A stretch of 64,000 nucleotides of DNA, from NCBI GenBank assembly GCA_947462335.1, contig OX381714.1, forward strand, positions 22,230,618 to 22,294,617, written 5' to 3'. The stretch comes from Harmothoe impar. Taxonomy: Eukaryota; Annelida; Polychaeta; Phyllodocida; Polynoidae. The position numbers and the translations under genes are program-made. Below, in pieces: positions 25,195-36,394 of this stretch. Position 1 is the stretch's first letter. Every line of letters begins with the position of its first letter. The notes under the pieces were generated by a model. The model searched no databases and had not been told where the DNA came from. It saw nothing but the letters and a program-made list of their open reading frames with translations.

Positions 25195-25760
25195 ATACCC
25201 TGCTTTGCCACACCCGACCTTGTCCTGCCTTGCTCTACTCTGCTCTACTCTATTTTACTCTACTCTGCCTATTCTGCCTTACTCTGCCTGGCTCTATTCA
25301 ACATGACTATGCTCTGCCTTACTCTACCTGACATTGCCTTACCCTGCATCACTCTACCTTGCACTGCCCTGCTCTCGTTTATATTACTATGCTTTACCTT
25401 CCTCTGCCTTACCCTGCATTACTCTGCCTTTTTCTACCCTACTCTACTCTACATTACTGTGCTGCTCTGACTTTCCTTGCCCTGCCCTACTCTGCCTGGC
25501 TCTATTCTACATTACTCGGCTCTGCCTTACTCTGCTCTGCTTTACATTACACTTCTCTTCCTTGCTTTGCCCTTCTCTGCTTTACATTACTCAGCTCTGC
25601 TTTACCCTGTCCTGCTCTGCCTTGCTCTACTCTACGTTACTGTGCTCTGCCTTGATCTGCCCTGCTCTACTCTATATTACTCTGCTCTGCTTTGTCCTGC
25701 CTTACTCTGCCTGGTTCTATTCTCCATTACTCTGCTCTGCCTTACTCTGCCCTAGAGAGT
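25195..25760. repeat. CTCTGCCTTA-type low-complexity minisatellite
   Basis: Degenerate units 'tgccttactctgctctgcct' and 'ctctactctacattactctg' repeat through the region. The 171-codon ORF at 25334-25849 is a by-product rich in Leu, Pro, Ser and Tyr. Confidence 0.85.
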
Positions 25761-27220
25761 ATGCAAGATATATCTACCCAATAACCAGTAACATATATGA
25801 CATACATGTATGTTTACATTTACATGACCAAACACCAACATCCATGTGAGCAGTATTATCCTGTCTTTGTCTAAAAAGTGCTAAGTATGTTCATGCATTA
25901 AGGACAATGGTTAAGGACTAAATCGAATGAATTATGCCATTAGGAGTGCTAGTTTATGATTTATGTCAACATGTCATATGGAAAGGTTTTAACAACCAAG
26001 ATGTGTTATTATGATGAGGGTTTGTTGACCTATAATGCACAACAGGTTTGACCAAATGACTTCGTTGGTTAGTAGAAAGCAGTAATGAATATATGCAAAT
26101 TACCACCTAATTATGCATAGCCATTCATCTGAACACTACCTTTTCACATGCAATAAATACATGTATATTGGTTTCTATCATTAGGATTATCCTTTGAATT
26201 TTATTCCATTCTAAAATAAAAAATATATATTCTTAAAGAATTAAAAGTAAATTTTTTACTTTATTTTTTCAATGTCATTTTACATGTAGTCACATTAATA
26301 AATATGAATGTATCCTCTTAGAATCGGGTTCAGCATGTCTTAAAACCCCTGTATACCAAATTTCATGCTTTCTGCCGGAAGTGCCAAACCATTTCACATA
26401 TTTCTTGTACTACTACTACTTCCTGCATGGGGGCGGTAGCTATAGGTGACTAAGTATGACACTGCTCTTTGAGGCGCTATGTCTAATTGAGTGCATATTA
26501 CATCTTATACACCATGATCCTCTTACACCATGCTCTATTTTTACCCATTCCTTCTGTTCCCTCTGTTTGCACCGCACACCAGGAAATTATCTTCGCCACT
26601 GGAGTGAGGACCATAATGATTTCTGTCCTTTTCATTGATTATTTATAGCTAGCGAAAGATTTTCTTTCTCTGGCCTACTTGAGGTGGTACTGGCTGGTTT
26701 ACACAAGGTCTGCTGAGCTAGGACAAAACTGATTACTCACTATAATGATGTATCCATTATTAACTTGTATTAATACATCATATTACCTTTCTGTGGATTG
26801 ACAGGTCCTCCTTTGTCAGATTTATTTAGTTAAATAAGGTGCTAGCAGATTGTGTGAAGTAAATAAGGAGATGTTGCTGTCAAATTTTGTCAGGTAAATA
26901 AGCAGATTGTGTGAGGTAATAGCTGATGCTGTAAGTACTCATGGCTCACAGTTTGGTGATGGCAATGGAGATATGAAATTACTATACAGCACTTACAGAA
27001 AACTCTGTCTATATTACAGAGTAATAAGTGCCCATTCCTCCTGGTCAGACAATAAGGTTCCTAATATATATATATCTAGATCCCAGGAGAGTTCACCATA
27101 GCATCATATATGGACTTATATGAAGTTTGGGTGTAGGTCAGTTTAAAAGAAACTTAGCCCTTTAAGGATGGCATTATGTCATCATGAAAAGTTGTGCTGT
27201 CAGTTATTCTGCTCTTAAAT

Positions 27221-27555
27221 GGCTGTGTCTCACGACCTTGGGACAATGTTTTTGTCTCTGACCGGGTGTCGTCTCTGACCAGGTGCCGTCTCTGACTGGG
27301 TGCCGTCTCTGACCGGCTTGTCTTGATAAGGTCAAAATACTAGCAGCAGGAGGCTAATTATGATTATAACTATGATTATATAACAACCGCCATAACGTTT
27401 TTCCAAATCCTTTAAATATATATGAGTATAATTCCTTTTAAAACACCTTTTTTTGACACCTGGTCAGAGACGGCAGCTGGTCAGAGACGGCAGCCGGTCA
27501 GAGACGGCACCCGATCAGAGACAAAAACATTGTCCCAAGGTCGTGAGACACAGCC
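27221..27555. mobile_element. MITE with 4-bp target duplication (family copy 2)
   Basis: Same family as 20951-21254. Ends GGCTGTGTCTCAC and GTGAGACACAGCC are flanked by AAAT on both sides (27217-27220, 27556-27559). Internal words read 'gtctctgaccgggtgccgtc' here, where copy 1 has 'tatgac'. Confidence 0.85.
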
Positions 27556-28099
27556 AAATGGTTATGGATGTGCTTGATTCTTAATAATGTATAAATGTAG
27601 CACTGGAGCCAAGGCTATATATTTGGTCCATGCTGGCCCTATGGCTTCACCACAGGGAGAATATGCTACTCCCTAACACATGCCGTCCTCAAAGGGTAAA
27701 GGACCTTGCTGCATTAGTTGCAAAAACTGCCTCTGCCCGCTGACACACCACTCAGGCTGTGGTAACTACTGACAGTTTTACACAGAGTGAAAAGAAGGAC
27801 AGTAGAGCCAGTCAGTAAAACCTTGGTCGATATATCTACTAGTAGATAGCTGTCACCACCCCCGGCATACTTAAGGTGCTCAGTATGTATATTAGAAAAG
27901 CTAACACTGTGATGAACACGAGAGAATGTAGGGGAAGGCAATGAAGCAGTGCCACAGCAAGATGCGTTCATATCGGCTAAGAACAAAATTGGAAATAACT
28001 TCTGTTCAATTTACTTTTTCGTTATACACTAACCAACAAAGTATAGCGGTCTTTTTGATACCATTTATCAAGATGAGTTCCACTGGAAACTTCTGTAAA

Positions 28100-31000
28100 G
28101 GGAATTGTCTAACATGATTATTAATCAGCTAAATGCTTTGGCAAAAACCCAGGTGACCCAGGATTGTTTGACAGAATTTTTGAATACCCTGAGAAAGGAT
28201 ATCTCAGAGAAGATTGGAATTTTATCGCAAGATAATGATAAATTGCAAAAGGAGCAATTAAAATTGAATGTAAGATGCAATGTCCAACTACGTAAGATTG
28301 GCAATCTTGAAGCTAGAATATCCTCTTTGGAGGTGGATCGCAAGAAGAAAAACCTAGTTATTGAAGGTAGAAAAGAAGAAGAGGGCCTAAACTTGCACAC
28401 ACAAATAGATAAGTGGCTCTAAGCAATTGGAGTTAATTTCTCGAGTGATAACATAGATGCGTGTTATCTCTTGGGAATCAAAAGAGAACATCAGAGGAAG
28501 CCAAGACCAGTTATGGTGAAACTAAACTCAGTTCGCCAGAAACAGAGAAGCTATTCTTAGATCTCCAACCTCGAAGGCAAAGATCAGTGGAAGAATACAT
28601 CAATTGGGGATGATCTTTCTTCAGTTGAGTTGAATGCAAAAAGAAATCTTGCCCTTGCCTGATATTGCAAGTCGCAAGGAAAAGAAGCAAAAATAGCTGG
28701 AAACACAATCACGGTGGATCACCATGAATATGCCTTTGCTCAAATTGATTCCATGCCAGAAGAAATCAACATAAAAAAATCAAGACTGTAAAAAGCAAGG
28801 AAGGCACCTTGTTTGATAGTGAGTTCAGTTATTTATCTCCAGATAACACCAGTGAGATAATTCATGAGGGAGATAAATACATCTCTGCAACAAGTTCCTT
28901 TTTGTCGCAGCAAGCATTATTCAGAGGGAACAAAGTCACACCTCTTGAGATTCAGTTGGCTACTTCTGTTACTGAAGTTAAGTCAATTGCCTCTACAATT
29001 GCTAGGAATCCTAAATGGGACATCAAACAGAAGCGCAAGACCATTATGACAGCAAAGCAGTTAAAAGTTGACCAACATAATGATTTAAAGGACACTCTAA
29101 AGGCTGTTTGACAAGCTATGGTGCGGCGGGATGGTGCTTTCCCAAGAAAATATATCACAATAAACTCTATTACAGGGAAACATGTTTTGGGAATTGTCTA
29201 ACGTGATTATTAATCAGCTAAATGCTTTGGCAAAAACCCAGGTGACCCAGGATTGTTTGACAGAATTTTTGAATACCCTGAGGAAGGATATCTCAGAGAA
29301 GATTGGAATTTTATCGCAAGATAATGATAAATTGCAAAAGGAGCAATTAAAATTGAATGTAAGATGCAATGTCCAACTACGTAAGATTGGCAATCTTGAA
29401 GCTAGAATATCCTCTTTGGAGGTGGATCGCAAGAAGAAAAACCTAGTTATTGAAGGTAGAAAAGAAGAAGAGGGCCTAAACTTGCACACACAAATAGATA
29501 AGTGGCTCTAAGCAATTGGAGTTAATTTCTCGAGTGATAACATAGATGCGTGTTATCTCTTGGGAATCAAAAGAGAACATCAGAGGAAGCCAAGACCAGT
29601 TATGGTGAAACTAAACTCAGTTCGCCAGAAACAGAGAAGCTATTCTTAGATCTCCAACCTCGAAGGCAAAGATCAGTGGAAGAATACATCAATTGGGGAT
29701 GATCTTTCTTCAGTTGAGTTGAATGCAAAAAGAAATCTTGCCCTTGCCTGATATTGCAAGTCGCAAGGAAAAGAAGCAAAAATAGCTGGAAACACAATCA
29801 CGGTGGATCACCATGAATATGCCTTTGCTCAAATTGATTCCATGCCAGAAGAAATCAACATAAAAAAATCAAGACTGTAAAAAGCAAGGAAGGCACCTTG
29901 TTTGATAGTGAGTTCAGTTATTTATCTCCAGATAACACCAGTGAGATAATTCATGAGGGAGATAAATACATCTCTGCAACAAGTTCCTTTTTGTCGCAGC
30001 AAGCATTATTCAGAGGGAACAAAGTCACACCTCTTGAGATTCAGTTGGCTACTTCTGTTACTGAAGTTAAGTCAATTGCCTCTACAATTGCTAGGAATCC
30101 TAAATGGGACATCAAACAGAAGCGCAAGACCATTATGACAGCAAAGCAGTTAAAAGTTGACCAACATAATGATTTAAAGGACACTCTAAAGGCTGTTTGA
30201 CAAGCTATGGTGCGGCGGGATGGTGCTTTCCCAAGAAAATATATCACAATAAACTCTATTACAGGGAAACATGTTTTGGGAATTGTCTAACGTGATTATT
30301 AATCAGCTAAATGCTTTGGCAAAAACCCAGGTGACCCAGGATTGTTTGACAGAATTTTTGAATACCCTGAGGAAGGATATCTCAGAGAAGATTGGAATTT
30401 TATCGCAAGATAATGATAAATTGCAAAAGGAGCAATTAAAATTGAATGTAAGATGCAATGTCCAACTACGTAAGATTGGCAATCTTGAAGCTAGAATATC
30501 CTCTTTGGAGGTGGATCGCAAGAAGAAAAACCTAGTTATTGAAGGTAGAAAAGAAGAAGAGGGCCTAAACTTGCACACACAAATAGATAAGTGGCTCTAA
30601 GCAATTGGAGTTAATTTCTCGAGTGATAACATAGATGCGTGTTATCTCTTGGGAATCAAAAGAGAACATCAGAGGAAGCCAAGACCAGTTATGGTGAAAC
30701 TAAACTCAGTTCGCCAGAAACAGAGAAGCTATTCTTAGATCTCCAACCTCGAAGGCAAAGATCAGTGGAAGAATACATCAATTGGGGATGATCTTTCTTC
30801 AGTTGAGTTGAATGCAAAAAGAAATCTTGCCCTTGCCTGATATTGCAAGTCGCAAGGAAAAGAAGCAAAAATAGCTGGAAACACAATCACGGTGGATCAC
30901 CATGAATATGCCTTTGCTCAAATTGATTCCATGCCAGAAGAAATCAACATAAAAAAATCAAGACTGTAAAAAGCAAGGAAGGCACCTTGTGTGATAGTGA

Positions 31001-31362
31001 GTTCAGTTATTTATCTCCAGATAACACCAGTGAGATAATTCATGAGGGAGATAAATCTCTGCAACAAGTTCCTTTTTGTCGCAGCAAGCATTATTCAGAG
31101 GGAACAAAGTCACACCTCTTGAGATTCAGTTGGCTACTTCTGTTACTGAAGTTAAGTCAATTGCCTCTACAATTGCTAGGAATCCTAAATGGGACATCAA
31201 ACAGAAGCGCAAAACCATTATGACAGCAAAGCAGTTAAAAGTTGACCAACATAATGATTTAAAGGACACTCTAAAGGCTGTTTGACAAGCTATGGTGCGG
31301 CGGGATGGTGCTTTCCCAAGAAAATATATCACAATAAACTCTATTACAGGGAAACATGTTTT
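28100..31362 (+). repeat. Three tandem copies of a 1,089-bp unit
   Basis: Units start at 28100, 29189 and 30278. They differ by only a few bases; the third lacks 4 bp (in 'gataaatacatctctgc') and ends at 31362. Each carries the same ORF1-like pseudogene, and the boundary word GGGA occurs at the unit edges and just after the last copy. This implies very recent tandem amplification. Confidence 0.95.
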
Positions 31363-31404
31363 GGGATCAATCCTGGAGGATCTCAGGGATTCATACAACA
31401 ATTG
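28105..31404 (+). pseudogene. LINE ORF1-like (L1 ORF1p-like) coiled-coil/RRM protein, triplicated and broken
   Basis: In each unit the first frame (28105-28422 and its repeats at +1,089 and +2,178) gives a coiled coil of about 80 residues (LQKEQLKLNVRC, GNLEARISSLEV) followed by KKNLVIEGRKEEEG, like the start of the RNA-recognition domain of L1-type ORF1 proteins. After a TAA (28420-28422) the frame continues with INXD-like text (CYLLGIKREHQRKPRPVMVKL in pieces), more stops, and a C-terminal part at 28809-29111. The same stops occur in all three units, so the gene was dead before the triplication. ORF1 proteins bind LINE RNA; no ORF2 is next to it. The last copy continues past the unit into a conserved end near 31404. 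Confidence 0.65.
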
Positions 31405-31726
31405 ACTTTGAATTATATTGCCCTATAAGCATTATCATATGATATATTGATACATTCAGTGGGGTCGTTAGCAGTTGACCTAGCACAAACTGACATGAAG
31501 GCGGCGGGGCGCATATTTTGAAAATTTCGGAATGTCAACAATGCGTCCATGGATACGTCATATGTGAGGAGTGACGCCTGGATGCCTGTGACGTCATCAC
31601 CCCGCTAGTTGGATACGTCAACATTCCAGACATCCATTCACCATCACTGGCATTTTGCCATTGAATTTATTAGTGATTCGACTCATTGATTAATTTGACA
31701 AAATGCCACATAAATACAATGACAAT

Positions 31727-31875
31727 TGCCAACACCCATTGATACCGTCTCTGATGTATTTCACGAGTGGGGGGCTGGGGCATTATCCCATGAAGCCGCA
31801 GGCTGAGTGGGATGCGCCCCAGCCCCCATGAGTGAAATACATCAGAGCGGTATCAATGTAGTTGGCATTTGTGTT
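31727..31875. mobile_element. Small foldback element around GGGGCTGGGGC
   Basis: 'cattgataccgtctctgatg' with 'tatttcacgag' near 31738 faces its inverse ('gtgaaatacatcagagcggt', 'atcaatg') near 31831, with a GC-rich centre. A related foldback copy is at 57198-57386. Confidence 0.65.
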
Positions 31876-32918
31876 TGTTTTTCATTTGAAGCCATTTAGT
31901 GAAGGAAAAAAACCCAGCTTTTTCTTAGCCCATTCAATACGGCCACATTGTATTTAATGGGGGGCATCGAATACAGCCTTCCAGTGCTTAAGCATAGGAT
32001 ATATTGTATTTCCAAAAAAGATAGGATATTAACTGTTCTTGCGAGTTCAGACAGGAATACATGAGCATTTACAGCCTATACCAATAAACCATGGACAGGA
32101 AGGGGTTAAAAAGTGGGTAGACTAGTAGTATTATTGGGCTGGAGGCACATTCTAATTCAAATTGATGCAACTAAATCTTAACGTTATATTAAATGTGCAA
32201 ATGTTAGTCATCTCAAATGAGTTCAATTTAGTGTAAGCAGTTATTATATGACAAAAGATTGTGAGACAAACAAGTACTAAGATATAAATGTGTTGCTTCA
32301 GTACTGTATAACTTAAAGGATTGATGGATCGTATACACAGCTTACCGAGCGTGCTTTCATCACTGCTTGATAGCAGGACATAAACATGTCACAAAAAGTA
32401 GCAATAACTGGATGGTTATTGCCTTGTTTATGTAATACAATCTGCAATACCTCTCCCTGATACGTTCAAACCAATATGCAGCCACGTGATGTGACCAATA
32501 GTCACAGAATGGTCCTGTATGATAGCAGCTTTATGTGGGGATTGTAGTGGATGTGGTGTGCTCATTGCATGGATTACTAGACAATAAAGGTGTGCGTGAT
32601 CTGTTGTTGTGAGGCTGTCGATGCAACTAGGTCAGAATCCTGATATTGCTGCAGCATCTGGCTGCAGCATGTTGGGACACAATAAGATTAGTGTGAGTTA
32701 TTACCAAATAGTTGAAGCCGTTTTACAATTAAAGTGCTTCAAGGCATGGCTCAACAATTAATAGAGGAAGTGTTTCCTCCTGTGTTGGATGGGGAGAATG
32801 TATAGCTCATGTATGGCTCAACAATTAATAGAGGAAGAACTCTTTTGCTATATTTGTATAAAGCCATTGTCCATGTTTCTTGGTATTAGTTCAGGCTGGC
32901 AGAATAGGGAGAGTACAT

Positions 32919-33025
32919 CCCAGTGGGCACAGAACATTGAATCAACATTGTTAAATGGTTGTCAATGTTGATTCAATGTTGTTGCAATGTTGATTCAACG
33001 TTGGACTGAATTTGTGCCCACTGGG
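32919..33025. mobile_element. Short MITE with CCCAGTGGGCAC ends
   Basis: 107 bp from CCCAGTGGGCAC to GTGCCCACTGGG. The inside consists of repeated 'caatgttgattcaa' words. Such CCCAGTGGGC-ended MITEs are widespread in animals. Confidence 0.8.
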
Positions 33026-33533
33026 ATAGACTGGCCTCCGAGAGGTAGGGAGGGAGAGTAGGTTGATTTCCTTAACCAGGCCACTTCTGCGTTTAAAGTG
33101 GCATAATCATCGAGCGTATCCCATTTACAATTCTAGTACTGTTCTAGTCTACTATGTGGTTAAGTGAGAGTGGTGAGACTGCCCCTTTAATGGCCAAAGG
33201 ATCCCCATTGAACACCATTTCCTAGAATAAAAAGAAAGTCTTGAAAAAATCTTCAGCATATCATCAGCGGTTCTAGGCTCAGCCTAACGTCTATTGTATT
33301 TGAGGTCTTTATTGTATTTGGGTGATACCTTCATGATCAGCACTTTGGAACTGTTTAGCTACGGCATGATGCAGAGTAGGTGGGTTGGAAACAACAGGTT
33401 TTTCAGAGAGGTTCTGGCAGCACTCTCAATGAAATGGTTTCAGAATGCTTTGACATCGTATCATAAACAGATAAAGGCTCCTGCTTGATTCAGGGCCCGA
33501 TGGCTGCTGCTGTATTTGTAGTGTACGCATTTA

Positions 33534-33539
33534 GGTGTT
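33534..33539. other. Left target-site duplication GGTGTT
   Basis: GGTGTT lies directly before the element start and recurs at 42721-42726 directly after its end. A 6-bp duplication is the Polinton/Maverick hallmark. In related block C the unoccupied site reads 'actcaggtgtgtattgacg' at about 55280. Confidence 0.85.
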
Positions 33540-33599
33540 AGTAGTATAGTATGTATCGGAACGGGACTATAGTTAAGTACTGTTTATTACTCAATCGAC

Positions 33600-33950
33600 C
33601 TGCAGCCAATCAGAGGCCTCCATTTGGTCACGTGACCGGAAGTGACCTACTTAGGGGATTAGTGGTGAGGTCACGTGACCTAGTTAGCCAATCAGAGGCC
33701 GCCATTTGGTCACGTGACCGGAAGTGAGGTCATATGACCTACTTATGGACCGGAAGTGACGTCATATGACCTACTTAGGGGACCGGAAGTGACCTACTTT
33801 AGGATCACGTGACCGGAAGTGACCTGATGAGTCACGTGACCGGAAGTGACGTCACATGACCTAATGGCCAACCGGAAGTGAGTGACCTGATTGAGGATCA
33901 CGTGACCGGAAGTGACCTGATTGATCACGTGACCGGAAGAAGAAGAAGAA
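33600..33950. promoter_or_regulatory. Array of E-box, ETS and CRE-like words in the left TIR
   Basis: About nine copies of CCGGAAG, mostly preceded by TCACGTGA and followed by TGACGTCA, TGACCTAC or similar, plus 'agccaatcag' CCAAT-like words at 33604 and 33686. CACGTG is a bHLH-type E-box, CCGGAAGTG an ETS site and TGACGTCA a CRE. The right TIR (42300-42690) carries the inverse array. Whether these act as promoter, enhancer or replication signals is inference. Confidence 0.6.
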
Positions 33951-34027
33951 GAAGTGACGTCACGCGACTTAATGAAGAGATGAGCGTCTTTAAGGGGTCA
34001 CGCGCTTTAAAATGTGATATCTTTTTT

Positions 34028-34400
34028 TTTGGAGGAGGAGGAGGAGGAGGAGGAGGAGGAGGAGGAGGAGGAGGAGGAGGAGGAGAAGGAGGCGAGTCTC
34101 TTATTTTTTTCGGTAAACTAATAAAAAACACTACGATAAGTTTTTTTTTTTTTTTTCATTTTTTATTGTTTTACGAGCGACTGGAAGTGACTTATTGAAC
34201 TAGGTAGAAGCGTTCTTTAGAGTGTATAAAGGGGGGGGGGGGAGGGGAGGGGAGGGGAGGGAAGGGGAGGGGGGCCCCTTTAAGATGCATGGGGAGGGGG
34301 GCGCTTTTAGGATGCATGGGGCAAGTGGTGGGGGGGGGGAGGGGGGGAGGGGGGAGGGGGGCACTCTAGGGGGGTGGGGGGGCACTCTAAGGAGCGTTTG
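34028..34400. repeat. GGA and GGGGA microsatellites inside the left TIR
   Basis: (GGA)n at about 34031-34085, then poly-T near 34141-34156, and G-rich (GGGGA)n with 'gatgcatgggg' words at 34230-34390. They have no counterpart in the right TIR. Confidence 0.9.
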
Positions 34401-34440
34401 TCTCTTTTAAGAAAAAAAGAAAAGAAAAAGATTTCAATCG

Positions 34441-34482
34441 AGAGACACGCTTCTTCCTCTCGAGAGGAAGAAGCGTGTCTCT
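34441..34482. repeat. Perfect 42-bp palindrome
   Basis: AGAGACACGCTTCTTCCTCTC is followed directly by its exact reverse complement, with no spacer. It lies within the left TIR and is absent from the right TIR. Confidence 0.95.
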
Positions 34483-34631
34483 TCGTTTTTTTTTGTTTAT
34501 CACGTGCTTCGATGAGGCGATCAGCTGCGACTGGAGGAAGTGACACTTTAAGAGGGCGCGCGTCTTAATTGTTATGATATTTTTTTTTTACTTACTAATA
34601 AAGAAGACGTATGAAAATAAAACACAACAAT

Positions 34632-35372
34632 TCACATGTCCGTCATTCTCGTTGTTTCTTGCTTGATAAAGTCAAGTAATATCGCGATGCCGAGGTCAAA
34701 CTTTCCCATGTCCTCAGTCAACACTCGAAGGAGTTCAAAAGGTGTACCGCCGGCACCGTCAGCTTCATCTTGCCACATTTTCAACACTCGGAAGGCCCAC
34801 TCAGCGGGACTTCCTCCGTATTCGCATTCTTCAGCGATCTTATCTAACCTCTCAGGCGACAATTTTAAATGGTCCCCCACCTCTTTCCACCTGCTAACTA
34901 GACGTCTGCCGAGGGTGCCCAAGTGCTTATGCATCGCGCGCGAGTCGGGGTTTTCGAAATCCAACCCCTGTCTGTGGAGAAGGGACATCCACTGAGCCAA
35001 CAGTTCCACGCGTCTAATGCGGGTGAAGACGCGACCGAGCTCTCCCCATCTATGACGATGCGGGGTTTCACCCCACCAGACTCGGAACATCGCCGTACAC
35101 AGCTCCTCCGGTGTCTTGACACTGCGCTCTACTAGAGCATCCATACGGGCGGCGGTAACTTTTAAGCTACTGCCCAACTCTCTCCAACAGCCGCTCAACT
35201 CTTTACCTAGTTGACGAAGCAAGGCGTCGCTATAGGCTAACCGCCGCTGTCCTACCTCTCTGTTCTCCCCATCGGTCTGCCTCGCGCGTCTCACGTCGTC
35301 AAGCTGCATTAACTTTTTTTCAGGTGGACAAGGCGGTGAAGGCGAGCTTGAAAGTGGAATAGCTTGAGCCAT
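34632..35372 (-). CDS. Double death-fold domain protein of the Polinton-like element
   Basis: 246 codons, ATG at 35372-35370, intact. Residues about 50-130 form one death-fold unit: LGKELSGCWRELGSSL, then a hydrophobic pattern with W99-W100, then W109-GELGRVFTRI and ELLAQW. Residues about 148-236 form a second: LGRRLVSRWKEVGDHL, LDKIAEE, VLKMW and a final LLRVLTED helix. The spacing W-x2-hG-x2-L and the later W are those of death domains, the homotypic adaptor modules of apoptosis and NF-kB signalling. No kinase, caspase or transmembrane part is present, so it could act as an adaptor or a decoy; that is inference. A TATAAAAA lies on the minus strand at 35518-35511, about 140 nt upstream. The gene reads outward to the left TIR. 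It is probably a captured host gene without introns. Confidence 0.7.
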   Translation of the reverse strand: MAQAIPLSSSPSPPCPPEKKLMQLDDVRRARQTDGENREVGQRRLAYSDALLRQLGKELSGCWRELGSSLKVTAARMDALVERSVKTPEELCTAMFRVWWGETPHRHRWGELGRVFTRIRRVELLAQWMSLLHRQGLDFENPDSRAMHKHLGTLGRRLVSRWKEVGDHLKLSPERLDKIAEECEYGGSPAEWAFRVLKMWQDEADGAGGTPFELLRVLTEDMGKFDLGIAILLDFIKQETTRMTDM

Positions 35373-35389
35373 CTCATCTCGTCTTGGCG

Positions 35390-35396
35390 GTGGCGG

Positions 35397-35447
<51 letters not shown>

Positions 35448-35455
35448 TGGTGGTA
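35390..35455. repeat. GGC/GCC microsatellite in the 5' leader of the death-domain gene
   Basis: Long run of ggc/ggt triplets immediately upstream of the minus-strand start codon. It gives false Ala, Thr and Arg/His-rich ORFs. Confidence 0.9.
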
Positions 35456-35510
35456 GTAGACGTTACTGTGGTCAGAGGCGATATGGTTTTTTTCCAACAG
35501 AAATCAGAGC

Positions 35511-35518
35511 TTTTTATA
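35511..35518 (-). promoter_or_regulatory. TATA box of the death-domain gene
   Basis: TATAAAAA on the minus strand, about 140 nt before the start codon, in the intergenic region between divergent genes. Confidence 0.5.
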
Positions 35519-36002
35519 CAGAGGGAGTTTAATCCCATTTCCAACAGCACTCCAGCTGTGTAGCGACCTGTCCGCATGACGCTTTTTCAACCGCTCCGCT
35601 CCTTAAGAGCTTAGATGACGAGGGGTGTGTCATCGCTATCCGTGGAGACCAGCTGAAAACGGTGTTTCTTCCTCATCCATAGCCTTACCTCCTACCCCCT
35701 ACCTGAGGACGTCTCCCTCCCTCTGACATTCATTGTAACAAACGTCAGAGGTCAGGTGAAAATCGGATTTTTTTCATGCACAGCCTTAGTCAGCTGTCAC
35801 CCCTCCCTATTGAACTAGCCGGCCGCCGCCTGGCCGGCCCGGTCTACTCACCACGGCAGGAGGTGGTGATTTTTTTTTTGTCTTACACTTAAGTCGCTCA
35901 CCACATGCACACGCCTCTACTCACAGACAGACACGTTCGTCTTAGGGGGGTCCTGCTTCACGCCACACGCCTCCTGTAGTTTTTTTTTGTATACACACTC
36001 TA

Positions 36003-36382
36003 AGCTCATCACCGTTAATCCTTTATACAGCTAACGCGCGCTGAATGGCTGAACAGGGTGGTAAGTGGCTTAGCTCATGACAGTGAATCCCTCAAAAAAA
36101 AAGAGGGGAAAGGGATCCAGCTGAAAACGTCATACCTTATGTCTTTGTGAATGGCCGCCGGTCAGTCGACGGCAGCAACCGGTTAATCCTTTATACAGCT
36201 AATGCGCGTTGAATTGCTGAACAGGGTGGTAAGCGGCTTAGCTCATGACAGTCGATCTCTCAAAAGGGGGGAAAGGGATCCAGCTGAAAACGTCATGCCT
36301 TATGTCTTTTGTTTCTCTTTGTGAATGGCCGCCGGCCAGCCGGCGGCAGCTGAACAGGGTCAGTAAGTAGCTTAGCTCTAGA
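36003..36382. repeat. Tandem duplication (about 170-190 bp) in the divergent promoter region
   Basis: 'ttaatcctttatacagctaa' through 'aaagggatccagctgaaaac' to 'gaatggccgccggtcag' at about 36016-36166 recurs at 36184-36338. A third partial copy ('gctgaacagggtcagtaagt') follows at 36349. Located between the two divergent transcription units. Confidence 0.85.
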
Positions 36383-36394
36383 AGCGAGAAGGCG

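Larger units (their letters stand above)
22600..33539. repeat. Segmental duplication block A, left part
   Basis: Parts of this block resemble blocks B and C in the same orientation: 22640-23650 resembles 43424-44570, 26410-27180 resembles 44590-45200 and 51130-51860, 32140-32690 resembles 45950-46490, and 33265-33539 resembles 54918-55290. Block A continues after the Polinton-like insertion at 42721-43370. The gaps between matching parts are insertions, including a 2.7-kb repeat-rich insert (about 23650-26400) and the ORF1-like triplication. No gene with a recognisable product was found in the shared parts. Confidence 0.75.
33540..34632. repeat. Left terminal inverted repeat, enlarged by simple repeats
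   Basis: The outer 420 bp or so match the right TIR closely. Further inward, 'gaagacgtatgaaaataaa' at 34601-34619 matches its inverse near 42213-42231, so the TIR spans up to about 1.09 kb on this side against 0.52 kb on the right. The difference is due to GGA and GGGGA microsatellites, poly-T runs and a 42-bp palindrome between 33950 and 34500. Confidence 0.85.

Noticed and set aside
25334..25849. 171-codon Leu/Ser/Tyr-rich ORF
   Set aside because: By-product of CTCTGCCTTA-type repeats; overlapping frames are equally open.
34222..34410. Gly/Pro-rich ORFs on both strands in the left TIR
   Set aside because: By-products of GGGGA microsatellites.
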